Source of the DNA: Tetragonia tetragonoides
Lineage: Eukaryota; Streptophyta; Magnoliopsida; Caryophyllales; Aizoaceae
Direction: 5' to 3'
Length of the DNA stretch: 64,000 nucleotides
Assembly: GCA_038025085.1 (NCBI GenBank)
Contig: CM076146.1
Coordinates: 16,590,001-16,654,000, forward strand
Part shown: positions 35,810-47,777 of the stretch, one piece after another
Layout: the number at the start of each line of letters is the position of its first letter
How positions within the stretch are numbered: position 1 is the first letter of the stretch
Program-made: the position numbers and the translations under genes
Notes under the pieces: generated by a model
What the model was told of the DNA's origin: nothing
Databases searched by the model: none
What the model saw: only the letters and a program-made list of their open reading frames with translations

Positions 35810-36178
35810 TTACCAACAGATATTTGCAAATGATTTTGGAGAAATGTATATTAGCAACAAATATATCTGTTGGAATTAATATTACCATTAACTAATATCT
35901 GTCAGAAAATGATATTACCGACAAACAATATCTGTTGGAGAAAGTTATACCAACATTTATTCTTGTTGGAAAAGAATTTAAACCAACAATATTTATTTGT
36001 CGGTATATGTCTACATTTCCAACAGTGGACGATATCTGTCGAAAAACCTTTACCGACAGAGTATATACCAACACTTGAGCCACATATATTTATTTGTCGG
36101 TAAAAGTTTTTACCGACAGAAAAACAGCCTTTATCAACAGATAAGACCCTGCTGGAAAAAATGAAATTTCTTGTAGTG
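35810..36178. repeat. CACTA 3' subterminal repeats and terminal inverted repeat
   Basis: At least ten copies of ACCAACAGATAT / TATCTGTTGG / ACCGACAGA variants in both orientations, ending in TTTCTTGTAGTG. Denser than at the 5' end, as usual for En/Spm-type elements. Confidence 0.85.
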
Positions 36179-37860
36179 AAAACATCTTTTGCAAAACATT
36201 TTATTCAAGAAGACCAATAGAGAATCAATCTAGAATATCAACCATTTCAGAACAACAACCATATATGAGTAGAGTTATCAAGATGCTACCTATCCATAGT
36301 GAATAGGGTCAAAAGAGAAAGATAAGAAAGAAACTATTCATGATCATATCAAACCTAAATGCAAGCACACATGACTTTCTCCTTTTGGCATTATCAAAAA
36401 GTCCACGCATGTGAAGTTGTATATACAACACAAAGATAAAGTCACAAATCAATTTGTCACACCCATCACCACCAGGGTTTAAGTACTTGAAGATTCAAAG
36501 ACGTATAGTGGCTCAAACTTAACAATCTACTGATATGGGCCATCCTTAACACCTAGTCCACAAGAAACATTTCATTATCAAAGGGTTAGACAAGAAAATC
36601 AGAAACAGTAGCAATGGATTATAGACCAAATGTCGATCGAAAGATAGATAGCCAATAATAAGCAAAGTTATATGAAGGGAACAAGGTTTAGAAACAGGGT
36701 TCAGGCCATGAATGAATATTCTAAAGGCTTGGTGATTGGTGATATGAAGAAGCTTTTGATGTCGGATAGCTTGGATTTTCTCTCTCTTCTTTCACATCTT
36801 GTGTAAGTGTCGAAGATTCGGTATCCAAGTTGCACATTAAACTCTTCAAACTTCTGCCACTCATACTCCAACCACTCAATCAAAATACGCCATTGTTGCT
36901 GCCAGTTGAACCATTCTGTGAGAACAAGGTTCATGTCATTGTTCCCCCTCAAACTCAAACCCCTATAACATACATTCTCTTTTTCGTTCCATAGCATATT
37001 ATTATCAAGTGAAGGTAACATCTCCACCTTTATCCTCATAAAGTGACTCAAAAGATGCACTATTCTTCAATGGTACTTGCAATTGCCTCCTTCTTGTAGT
37101 TCACAAACTTGATGCAAAAATCAACATTGAACACATATGTAAAGTGCATTCTACCCATTGTAAGTAGATGTAACATGGCTTGATGAACAAAAATTATCAT
37201 CCGGTATCAAGAATATTGATACCAAAATTTCATACGAGAGTTTTTCATTTTTTCCATTTTTTTATTTTTTTTTTGCCTCTCATATGTTACAAAAAGAGCC
37301 GGTAACAAAACAGTATATACTATCAAGCCATGTATATATTGATCTATGCATCTCATTCTCTCATTGATGAACATATATATGAAGCAATTTACCTTAGAGT
37401 GAGAACGCCATTATATCAATGTGTTGCATCCTCCAAAGTCTCCATTATCCTCCACAACATTTGTTCTCCCTCATTCATCCCAAAACTTGAACACTGATTC
37501 CCCCTCAAGTGATGCTTGGTTAATTCAGGAACCTCCCATTTACAAACAAGAACTTGAGAGAAGAGAGAGATAGCAAAATAAGATCATGGTTGAGGCTACT
37601 ATGAAAGCTGTGTAGAGGAACAAGGTCTGCTACTGCTTCATGGTATGTTCCTGTGACTTAATTTATTTACATATTCGAACAAATAAGGGACATATCATTC
37701 GACAAAAGCGAGTCCTTTTAATCTCTGTTAAGAAGTTATGCCTTTTACGGCACGCTAGTTGGGTTAGACATACAAACATTATATGTACACATATCTCACA
37801 TTATATAAACACAATCATGGAAACGACTCTTCTAGCCAATCAGTGGGGAAAATAATATAC
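36179..37860 (-). other. Sirevirus region downstream of pol
   Basis: Lies between the pol remnant and the (displaced) polypurine tracts. It holds one minus ORF (37060-36701, with LRGNNDMNLVLTEWFNWQQQ) that is Trp/Glu-rich and possibly helical, family unknown. Several GGAACAAGG / TGTTCC motifs occur (about 36670, 36925, 37618). No other gene seen. Confidence 0.45.
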
Positions 37861-37869
37861 ACATGCAAA

Positions 37870-38090
37870 TAAGTGATTTTGATCATGTCTAGCTCTACTC
37901 TAACTTCCTCAAAGCAATCTCTACTCAATGGTTTCATAACAATATCATCCAAATGATTCTCGGTTTTGTAAAAACTTAGTCAAATAAGTCAATTTGCCAC
38001 ATAGTCTCTCAAAAAGTGATGTTAAGTATCAACATGCTTGGTTCTTGGAATTGAGCAAAATCTCTATAAGCTTATGGCACAAATCCGCAA
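37870..38090 (-). pseudogene. Sirevirus RNase H / pol C-terminal remnant
   Basis: On minus the reading SIPRTKHVDT, HHFLRDYVA, then MKPLSRDCFEEVRVELDM matches the familiar end of Ty1/copia RNase H (SRTKHIDxxxHFLRDxV ... TKPL). Stops and small indels interrupt it. Because gag ends at about 38.7 kb, the intervening protease, integrase and RT have been deleted. Confidence 0.78.
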
Positions 38091-38679
38091 CATATTTATG
38101 TATTCCACAGTGAAAATTTATGATTATGAACCATACCTCAAGAACATTACCTTTTTCATGCTCAATCTCATTCGAAGCAACATTAATATAGTTAAGAGAT
38201 CCTCAAGCTGACCAGAAGGAACAAGGTCTCCTGTAGTAGATGTTGTTCCCTCTGTTTAGCTCAATCGATGAGGATCTGTTCCATCTTCGTGATTATTCAG
38301 GCTGGCGCTTTGCTTCTCTTTGTCCACAAGACTAGAGAAACACGGTCTGTATATGAGGATGTTGTTCCCCCTGTCTCCAGTACCAGTCCTCTTTCCAATG
38401 ACAGTTAGAACCAATCATATTATAGCTTAATTATGAAGAATTTTGGTAACCTTTGGACCAATAATAACAATTTAAGGAATGTGAAGGAGAATTACCCAAT
38501 CTTACCAATGCACAATTCTCACCTATCACAATTCCATTCTCATGGCCATTAGTGAGGATTTATTACAATCTACATGTAGTGCAAGCAACCCTTATCTTGG
38601 ATCATAGATTGCCTCCTCTCACCTAGCTTGCAAAACAAATCAAGTCTTGCTCTTGGGTACCCAAACAAGATTGGGTCCC

Positions 38680-40509
38680 TTCTTAGGAAAAGTAGAGCAA
38701 TCTCTATCTTTTCTCATCCAAACAAATTTCACATGTTGATTGTTCTTAGCATAAGACTTTGATCTAGGAAGACATTCATAACGATAGTGACCTCCAGTAC
38801 CACAACGTCAACAAAGTCTATTGTATTTCAAACCAACATACTTAGTCTTATGGGTCCAGTCATTCTTTTCTTTTCTTCTACCTAGGCCGCTCTTGTTCCT
38901 ATTGTGGTGGTCATTAAGCCATTTCAAAGATTCAGAGCAACTGGTCCATTTGTTTAGATGACCTAGTTTCCTCTCAGCCTTGTCCAACTTTTCTTTAAAG
39001 TCCTTAACCTTTTTGAGTTCAGATTCCAATTGAATTCTAAGACTTTCACATTCAGATCTTAACTGATCATTACAGGTTTCATCAACCACATAAACAGGAT
39101 CAAACTTCACAGGAGATTTCTTTAACAACTCAAATTCAAGAGTAAGTGAAGAAGAATTGTTCTGCAGTTTAGACACTGTTCCCTCAAAACTAGACACTAT
39201 TCCCTGTAAACTAGACACTGTTCCCTTTAGATTCATGTTTTCATCTTTAAGAGCCTTAATCATTTTCTCATATCCAACTTTCGTTTTAGGTAGGCCACTT
39301 AAATCATCTTGCAGATCAGAATAAGCATATAGAATGTTTTCTTTTTCAGTCCTTAGGACTTCATACTCATCCATTACAGAAAGAAACATTTTAAGAAGTT
39401 TATCCTTAGTCCAAGAAGCAACTTGATTTCAAATATTAAGATACTTACCTCAACTTCTTCCGGTGCTGTCTCTGAATCATTCATTGCCATCATTGCGATA
39501 TCGGCTAGCTCTGGCTCTGGTTCATCATCTTCTTTACTGGAGAAACTAGCAATCCTATGTACCAACTCCTTCTCCCTTCTCGTGAAAGTGGGTTGCACTT
39601 GAGAACAGGTCAGTGAAGGTAGTTCCTTTCTTTTTAGGGAAGGTTGTTCCTTCCGTTTGAGAGGAGGTTGTTCCTTCCGTTTCAAAGGAGGTTGCTTCTT
39701 TTTGTTGCAAGCTTCTTTCTTAAACCTAGATTTCACCCACTTTTGTAACTTTCTCACAAGTTGGATAAAGTATTCCTCTCCAAGGTCTAAAGCACCATCA
39801 TCGTTATTATTTACCTTGAAGAGAATATATTGTTTGAAGCACAAAAATGTGAGCTTTTTGTAATTCATGAGTCATCAAATTACCAATAAGTTGCTCCACG
39901 AACAACTTCTCTAAGTTCTTAGCTTCTTGGATGGCTTTGATCTTTGGAGCCCAAACAATAGTATTTGGCAAACTTCTCAAACTTTTCCTAACAAGCTCTT
40001 CATTGCTAAAAGGCTTATAAAGGGATTTAAGCTCATTGATAATGTTTGTAAAACGAGTATACATGGTCTCTATTGTTTCAATCACTATACATAGCAAACA
40101 ACTCCTATTGTCTTAACAATCAATCTACTCGAAATTGTTTTACCTGAGTTGTACCTTCATGAGCAATTTTTAGAGTGTTCCAGATTTCTTTGGCACAATC
40201 ACAACCTACAATACGATTGTATTCTTCTGGACCAAGGGCTCAATGGAATAGCTTGATGGCTGTTGCATTCTTCTCCATTTTGCTGGTGTCATTTTTGGAC
40301 CATTTGCTTGGTGGCTTGAGGACCATGTTCCCATCTTTATCTTTGTACTCAATCACAATGTCCCTGTTGATGATGATATGCCACAACTCATAGTCTTAAG
40401 ATTTGATGAAAATCTCCATCCTCCTCTTCCACCATGCATAGAAATCTCCATTGAAACAAGGTGGACGTTGGATCGCTTGTCCCTCTTTCATCTCACAAGG
40501 TGCACTCAT
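38680..40509 (-). pseudogene. Sirevirus gag
   Basis: Starts at ATG 40509 (MSAPCEMKEGQAIQRPPCFNG), the DUF4219/UBN2 gag of Ty1/copia. UBN2 matches include MYTRFTNIINELKSL and ELVRKSLRSLP near 39.9-40.1 kb. An extended C-terminal half has four QPPLKRKE-type octapeptides (about 39618-39710), an acidic stretch, and a long coiled coil (39389-38840, MDEYEVLRTEKENILYAYSD onwards). A CX2CX4HX4C knuckle at about 38790-38825 has a stop inside its first loop. Several other stops and shifts occur. Gag packages the RNA in virus-like particles; this copy is dead. Confidence 0.85.
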
Positions 40510-40555
40510 TTTTGCAAAATAAACTCAAGGTGTTAACCTTTTACTAAGAAATCAG

Positions 40556-40567
40556 GCTCTGATACCA
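40556..40567 (-). other. Sirevirus primer-binding site
   Basis: GCTCTGATACCA on + is TGGTATCAGAGC on minus (initiator Met tRNA), two bases from the 5' LTR edge at 40570. Confidence 0.88.
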
Positions 40568-40569
40568 AC

Positions 40570-42053
40570 TTAAGGGTACACTAAGGAACTCTAGAGGAGG
40601 GTTGAATAGAGTGACGCCCACTTTTCGCAATAACACAAACTTTTGTTACTTAAGAACAATGATGAGAACAACATTGTGAACGTTGTTCCTATGCAGCAGA
40701 TTAAACACAATAAAAAAGACTAAAAGTAAATAACACAAGCCTTTTTTAACGTGGGAAACCTTCTAGGCTCATTAGGAGTAAAAACCACGACCCAATTACT
40801 TGGGATTTTGTCACACTACTTCTCTTATTACTAGAGCCACAAAAGGATATAACACAATACCCTTACACACCCCATACCATTACTAATGTGTTGTCAATCC
40901 TTCCAAGTCACACACTAACCTGAAGGAAAACTCTACGCTCATTACCAAGTTAGAGTAATTACAGATCTCTTTTGAGTATAATGACTGCCTTACAACTCGC
41001 TTCTTCAATAAGCAAATAAGACTACAATGAAAATCTATTATGCAATGAGTACGCAAAGGAAAGACTCAAAAGGATCTGATATGGAATAGTGTCCAAAGGT
41101 TGTTCTCAGTGCAATGCTGGACTTTACTTGTATGGACGACTTGGAGGTTTTGAATATGATTTGTAAACTAGTTTGCACCGTCAAAACTCTCTCAAGGCAT
41201 GAAGTAAACTTAAGCTATTCTCCACCTTATATAGGGGAGGTGAAGGCTCAGTTTTCTTCTAGGTTAAAATCGTTTTCCAAAAGATAACATCTCCAAAAAG
41301 ATACCCTAGAGTTTGAGATAAAGCAAAACACTAATAAATCTAGATTGAAATTCGTCCAACATATTTTACAGAAGATTTAGGCCAGCTAATATAGGTATAT
41401 TATCCGAATATAAACTCTAAAAGATAATAGAGATATTCCATAAGATAATTCTTTCCATAATAAATAAACCTTGGCCATAAAGTAAAAGACAATATCTTTT
41501 TCAAAATAAAATCTTTTTCCATTCTGCAAATGATTTTGCAATATCTAAATTTCTGAAACAATTTATATTTCACCAGAAGAATATTTGTGTAAAGATCTAA
41601 AAAGATTATACACAAAATATTCGGTAGAAATAGTAAGTACGAAATATGGATATGCTCGTCCAGATAGTTAGCTAGAAGGAACAGGGTCCAACACGTTGTT
41701 CCCTTGAGGTTCCTTCAAGCTTCAGTGCAAGTCATAGAGAACAGGGTTCACAAGGATGTTCCCCTGTACTCTTTGAACCTTATGCACTTCAACCATTGTG
41801 TATGTTCGTCCCTTGTCAAGACCACTGTGAATCCAACCTATGATACATTCAATGCATAGTACATGAAGACTAATAATAGATATACCAACTAAAGACATAG
41901 TTTTCATGTCTTGTAAGGATCCAAGAATATTCATAAGCAATCATGCATCAAGCACCTTCAACTTCTTGAAACCTTAAGTAAACCTGACATCATTGTTAGT
42001 TCAACGAAGATAATGATACTTTGTTTGTTATCATCAAAACCAGGAACCCAACA
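40570..42053 (-). repeat. Sirevirus 5' LTR (right)
   Basis: Collinear with 14105-15577. Its left edge is TTAAGGG rather than TGAAGGG, a mutated terminal dinucleotide. It ends GGAACCCAACA at 42053, followed by the CAGAG duplication. Confidence 0.87.
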
Positions 42054-42058
42054 CAGAG

Positions 42059-42413
42059 GAAACACGTTAATGCAGAAGATCACTGAGATAATCCTATAAG
42101 TTTGCAAGTATTGAAAGAGGTTAGAGAAAGTATGGAAATGAGATTGTTTTCATTTGATTTGATAATTGATGAAACTATCACTACTCTCAGGTGCATTACA
42201 TGTAGCCTGCTGACACCTTATAGTCATTCCTCACTCATTAGTAGAGCTCACCACTAAGTATAACAGTACAAATAAGGGGTACTTTGTAAATAAGAAAAAT
42301 AGCATCAAAATAGCATTAAAAGGGAATAAAAGGAAAAATACTGAAATACTGAAGGAAATGACATGTGCAGCTCACCTGCCAATTTACTCACGGTATGTTT
42401 TTTGCTCATATCA
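42059..42413 (-). repeat. Element X 5' LTR, second segment
   Basis: Continues the LTR begun at 14038-14104 and matches 8690-9043. It ends TTTGCTCATATCA and is followed by the CTTGC duplication (42414-42418). Confidence 0.8.
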
Positions 42414-42418
42414 CTTGC

Positions 42419-42722
42419 AAGTTGCAATATCTCTGTCTTTCCTCTCCGCCTACCTTTTCTCCTTGATACCTCTGCTAGTCTATTATTTTCATGACCAGCA
42501 AAAAAAAATTCAAGACAGAGAAGTGAGAAGGAGCCCACAACGAAGTGGGTAATTTTAATCCCAGGGTTCATGCCAGAAATGGTAATACCCCTATTGCGGT
42601 AATCTGATTAAGAAATATGGGTACTGTGATTTGCTTCTTTTTGAAACAAACAGCTATAAAGGGGAGTACCAGTATTTATTGCCTTTTTTATTACTGATTA
42701 ACCTATACCAAACGCCCCCTAC
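42419..42722. mobile_element. Possible MITE, right half
   Basis: Contains GGTAATACCCC and GGGGAGTACCAG segments and ends ACCTATACCAAACGCCCCC, the imperfect inverse of the start at 8312. No coding content. Confidence 0.33.
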
Positions 42723-43911
42723 ATCTTTCCTTCTTTGTCAAAAGCAAATGCCTCCACAATGAAAATGACTATGCTCCCACTCAAGAATTTCCTTCACAAG
42801 CTTATCTTTTTCCACTTTTGTTATTGCATGAGCCATGTCGGTTAGTTGAGTGTATGCACTGCAACTAGGTGGTTTGACAATAAGAAGGTTCTAGCACTTG
42901 TACTAACTTTTCAATTATAGGAGAGCAGTTTTTGATGCTTCTGTAGTATTGTTTAACCAATATTGGTTCAAATAGGTAACAAGATAGGCCATAGCCATTG
43001 GGGCATATTAACACTAAAGAGGTACATACTTGTACATAATAGAAATTGTGAAGCGATCTACAGCTCAAACATTATCCTCATGTTTCTTATTCCAAGTGAA
43101 CAAACAACCAAAATACCTAATTCTGCAAGATGGCACGCATTATTACAATCTCTAAATTCCTAACCTTAACATTAATCAAGGGGTTTACACCTATCATTCC
43201 ATAACGGTGGACAACATTGTTAAACATGCTGTAAAATTAATTTTGTGTAATGTCCCAATAGCTGGGATTTTCTGGGCTCTTTTACATTTTCAGCATAAAC
43301 AAAAATGACCAAAAAATGAAACTTAAGTGTCTAAAAATATTAACTAAGTAGTAATTATTTGACAATGAAACTCACTAACTTGAACTAGTTAAATTGTTAA
43401 ATCCTCGTGAATATGATCACCGTCACGACAATAATAATTCATGCAGTTCTAAATTCTTTTATTAGTTGTTAGATGACCAATCCACTACCTATGATTAAGA
43501 AAACTTCCACCAAAACCTGTAAATAATGTCTACATGTCCATCTAGAAAGCACCGTATACTTGCAAAAATATAAGCCGCATTTTCAGATTAGTCTTTTTTT
43601 TGCGGGGTCATTGTCATTTGAGTCTTTTTTGTTGCTCCGACGACAACTGGGCCTTTAATTAATTTGACTCGGCCACTAAAGCCCATGACTTGCTGACCCG
43701 ATAGAAAAGTTCGGTCATTTTGAATTATTGGCATTTATTGCTATTTACCTGCCCTTTTTTTTACATTTGTTTTATTTCTATTTGCAGGCTACCGGATATT
43801 TTCCCTCGAATGGCCGGCGGGGTAGCCTGAGAGGACGTCGTTGGTTTGTGAATCTCTCGAGTGTGAATGCACATGAAGATTGTCCTTTTGTACTAGGGAC
43901 ATGATTAAGAT
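42723..43911. other. Intergenic, nothing recognised
   Basis: AT-rich stretch between the X/MITE complex and the Tat-type LTR. Short ORFs on both strands (42865-43068, 42963-43163) carry no recognisable domain. Possibly diverged repeat. Confidence 0.45.
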
Positions 43912-45276
43912 TGTCGGAAGTCGCCACCAAATTTAAAGAAATTTGGAACCCTTGGAGTCAAGTCGATAGTCTAAAAAGACGTCAACTCGATTCCTGTGCA
44001 CCCCAATCCCTATTGGGGAAATTAACTTCATAAATGAGTTCGGGGGCGTGAGTATGAGTTAGGAAGGTGTTAAGCACCCAACTTGCCCGTTGACAACAAC
44101 AGCCTTGACTAATCAATTCAATGCAATTATTAATGCTACGATTCCAAACAAGGTTCAATTTGTCCAAATTCGTAGTTTTAACTAATGGGTTGAACAAACA
44201 CTTACTAATGTGACCACTTTTAACAACTTATCAAATTACATGCTTTTTATGATAAGCACAATAAATACGCTAGACCTGGAAATTAGAAGACAAACAAGAC
44301 AATTCATCCACCACTCCACAACAAAGCACAATTCATAATAAAAAGAAATAAAAAAAAACAAGCATTCATTCATCCATTCATTCATTCATGTGGTTCAATA
44401 CAAACCCTCTTTTGCTCACAACGCGCCACACATATACATATCACATAAACCAAAATCGTTAGTAAATAACAAGCAAATATAAAATTTAATGAAAGCCCTC
44501 AGGTTGGATTACCTGGATGCTCACAATGAAATTATTGGGTTTAATGCTTGAACTCTTGCTCTTGATGAAGTATGAAGGTTTATTTTTGTGGTGCTATGAC
44601 TAGCCTAAGGAATGAGTAGAATAAGAATTTAAGGTTTAATATGAGCGACATGTCCAACTTAGGGGTCTCTAATTGCCAACCAAGACCAACCTCTAAAAGT
44701 CCTAACCTCTAGTCTCTAACTACCAACCTCTTCAATTGAACCCTAAGGTTTGTCTATATAGAAGAAGGGGAGCTTCTAGGGTTTGGCACGGAAATCGAAT
44801 GGGCCTCGAATTTTCCGTCCGCGACAAATGGTCCAGGCGGCCATGCAGCTATGCCAAGCAGTTGAATCGCTAGGACAAGCAGTTGAACCGCTTGGCTAGC
44901 GGCCACCGCTTGAACTCAAGCATAGCCGCTTGGACCTGGAGCGGCCTGCCTGCATAGGCGACTAACATGCTTTCTAAGAGGGGGTCCACGCGGGATTGAC
45001 TGAGTTTCCTTGTTTGACCAAGGGTTGACTCAAGGGTTTGGGTTCCCTTTCGGGCCCTTGGGCTCAAAGAGGCCTATCTCTCAGTTTTGGACTCCAAATG
45101 AATTGAGTCCAATAGGTTTGGATCACCTGTACAAAAGGCTTCCACTGGTTAATTCAAATGAACTAGGCTAATCATGAGAGCAATTATTCTCGCAACCTAA
45201 GTTCGAGCAAAATCCAATACTTTCATCATCGGGTTTTTATGGGGACATATCATAGACACAATTTTTGGTGTCTACA
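43912..45276 (-). repeat. Tat-type 3' LTR (left boundary uncertain)
   Basis: The right edge is firm: GGTGTCTACA at 45267-45276 is the inverse of the TGTAGACACC LTR start. The left edge is guessed at TGTCGGAAGTCGCC (43912) and could extend to about 43785. A TATA-like CTATATAGAC lies at 44752-44763 on minus. A GGTTGAACCGCTTGG motif cluster lies at 44823-44975. The partner LTR is outside the window, so this cannot be confirmed here. Confidence 0.6.
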
Positions 45277-45288
45277 GAAGCCCCTACG
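45277..45288 (-). promoter_or_regulatory. Tat-type polypurine tract
   Basis: GAAGCCCCTACG on + reads CGTAGGGGCTTC on minus, immediately before the LTR start, as expected for the plus-strand primer. Confidence 0.65.
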
Positions 45289-45443
45289 TTGGCCGAGCTC
45301 GAATAGAGCAAAAGTCAAAGTTCCTGTGCCAATACCTTCATGATTCAACAAACAGATAAACTGAGCGAGGTGACAAACAGTTCGACATAAACAATAATGT
45401 TAGGATAAAGCAGTAATTTCCCAGTTTATTTGACCGCGAGTTT

Positions 45444-45515
45444 GACCCTATGCTGTAGGTCACGCAATAAAAATCCTTCGATTATCAGTCGAACGGGGAG
45501 ACCCTATGCAGTAGG
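45444..45515. repeat. 56-bp minisatellite, first part
   Basis: One full unit (45444-45499, GACCCTATGCTGTAGGTCAC...) and the first 16 bp of the second, cut by element C after GTAGG. It continues at 56515. Confidence 0.85.
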
Positions 45516-47731
45516 TGTAACACCCCCGAATTCGCAACGATTTTCCGGGAACTATGGACGTCGCTATACATGACTCGACACCACTGAACCGTCACGAACC
45601 CAAGGGTAGTTACTGCAACTTTTATCGCTAAGGAGTAAATGCTAAGCAGAAAGGCAAACTAGGTATCAAAGGAAGCATCTAAACAAACTAAACATAAATA
45701 TCAGAGTTGTCTATCCAGCGGTCTTAAGTCCATTATAGTTTTATTACAACTTTGCCTTCAAAAGCACAAACCAAAATCCCAAATAATCCAAGCTAACCAA
45801 TAAATCCATAGTTCTAAACAAACAGTTCACATTCAACCTTCTAGCAAACCGTCCTCACTCAGCTACATCTGCACTTTGGTTTCCGTGACGGAAACAAGGT
45901 ACAGAAGAAAAAGAGAAGAACCAAAAGAAAATAAAAATCAGATAAACTGAATAAACGTCATCCATACCCAGCAAAAACACTTTCGCAAACCTTACCTGGG
46001 TTTTAAAAGAATCATTGAAATTCATTTGCATGCACAAGTAGTCATACAATCAAGCACACGCATACTCGATATTCAATTACATGCAATTCTTGCTTTAGTG
46101 ATCATTCGAACACAAATAGATAAACCATCTTGATTAGAGAGATAAGAGAGCGAATAGAACAGCTATTACCCATACTGTTCATAGATAGATTTAGACATGC
46201 CATGGACTTACGCTAGTATATACTCACACTACCTCTAACATAATAATTGATATGTAGAGAATTAGACAATGGGGAATGATCCGTCCCGAACACACTACGA
46301 GGTGTCCATAAAAGTAACTTGGGAATCACGCATTCCTAGACTATATCAATTAGATAAGTCTCGATAGCTCGGCTACTCCTAGGGATCCATTAGGAGTCTT
46401 ATTGTCATTTAATTCAATTCACATACTTGCATTGATTGACCTAGTGGTACAACAAGACCACAACATTCTACTTCATTTCATTCTCATGATAATGAATAAT
46501 AATAACGACGATAACGACATAAGGGCATATTAACAATAGTAATTCTTCATATATGTCTAACGAAATTTTTGCAGCACTTCGGCAGTAAATCATGATATCC
46601 AAAAATTACACTTTCACAAATAAACCATCCAATATAATAGTAGGGGCTCATTAGCAATCAATAATATCCCATTCCAAATAGCACATATTATTATATAATA
46701 ATATTAGAAATTCAACATCGCCATAATTAAACATTAATTAGCATATGAACTAATTAATTAACAAAACTTTATAAACTTATCATACTCAATATAAATCATA
46801 TTTACAGCGAAGAATATATTTCAAATTCTCATAATTAACGACGATATAATTTAATCATGCTTTGCATATTAAATTCACAATTATAATCAATTAGCACATA
46901 ACACATCAAAATAGTTTTGATGGGGCTTTGGAAAGAGGTAGGCACAATTGGTTACCTAACAAAATCTCACTAAGTAGTAGTTAACTTGGCTAACCACAAC
47001 CCGATCACGCTTGTCCATTTGGTCCTAATTAAAAATAATTACCGAGACATAATTAATAAATACGAAAATCCAAACAGTACTGAAACTGTAAACTAATATT
47101 TTTATTAAATTTGTTTATTTATTCCAACTAATCTAGGCTTTTCAAAATTCGGATTCGGACTTTGAACGAGTACTAAAAAATAAAACAATTATTGAAAAAT
47201 ACTAAAAATACGAAATTAATTAAAACAAAAATATTAAACGAAATCCTAATCGGTTTTTTGAGTCTAGGCCGTGATACACCAAGCATGGGGACCCACGACC
47301 AAGCCCATAACCAATACCGCCACCCACCGACCACCATGGTCGACGGTGGCTCGCCGGAGCACCGGCGACGGAGGAGAGAGAGAGTGAGAGAGATCGCGAG
47401 AGAGAGAGAGAGAGAGTTCGTGACGGAGAGAGAGAGAGAGCGACTGAGAGGGGGAGGAGCGACGGGCAAGGTCCCATCGCATCGGCCACTCGCCGGCGAA
47501 CACCTAGGCGCGACCTGGTGGCGCGGCGGTGGCGCGATTGTCGCGCCTCGACAAAAATAGGGGAGGGGGAAAACAGAGTACGGGGAGAGAGAAAGGAAAA
47601 GAGAGAGAAAGAAAGAGAGGGGGAAGGGCTGCTCACCGGCGGGAGGAAGAGGAGGCGGTGCTGGCCTGGTGGCCGGCGACAGCAGGGGGAGAGAGAGAGA
47701 GAGGTGTGCGGTGGAGAGAGAGAAAAGAGAG

Positions 47732-47777
<46 letters not shown>

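Larger units (their letters stand above)
24619..36178 (+). mobile_element. Full-length CACTA (En/Spm) DNA transposon
   Basis: Termini are CACTACAAAAAAATT at 24619 and its inverse AATTTCTTGTAGTG ending at 36178. Subterminal repeats of ACCAACAGATAT type occupy the outer ~250 bp on the left and ~370 bp on the right. It encodes a TNP2-like transposase (27790-31395) and a TNPA-like/Transposase_24-type accessory gene (31530-35436). The 3-bp flanks differ (CTA left, AAA right), so it is not a simple insertion. See the recombination finding. Confidence 0.93.
14105..42053 (-). mobile_element. Sirevirus-like Ty1/copia element, internally deleted and heavily invaded
   Basis: LTRs of 1473 bp (14105-15577) and 1484 bp (40570-42053) are flanked by an exact CAGAG duplication (14100-14104 and 42054-42058). 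It has a Met-tRNA primer-binding site (40556-40567), a copia-type gag, a remnant of the pol C-terminus and a CATCATCAAAAAGGG-type purine tract that is duplicated. Long LTRs, an extended coiled-coil gag and multiple PPTs are hallmarks of Sireviruses. Protease, integrase and most of RT are missing. A gypsy copy and CACTA sequences lie between 15917 and 36178. Confidence 0.85.
8623..42413 (-). mobile_element. Element X: small LTR element with unknown cargo, split by later insertions
   Basis: The LTR of 421 bp at 8623-9043 (TGATAG...ACCA on +) matches 14038-14104 joined to 42059-42413 (422 bp). Target-site duplications CTTGC lie at 8618-8622 and 42414-42418. A primer-binding site complement is at 14024-14035 and a purine tract sits next to the left LTR, so the element reads on minus. 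After removing the solo LTR (10602 to about 13221) and the Sirevirus (14105-42053), the internal region is only about 2.4 kb. No gag, protease, RT or integrase motif is visible in it, so X is non-autonomous. Confidence 0.8.

Noticed and set aside
42865..43163. Opposed short ORFs right of element X
   Set aside because: No recognisable motif, overlapping on both strands, length expected by chance in AT-rich DNA.
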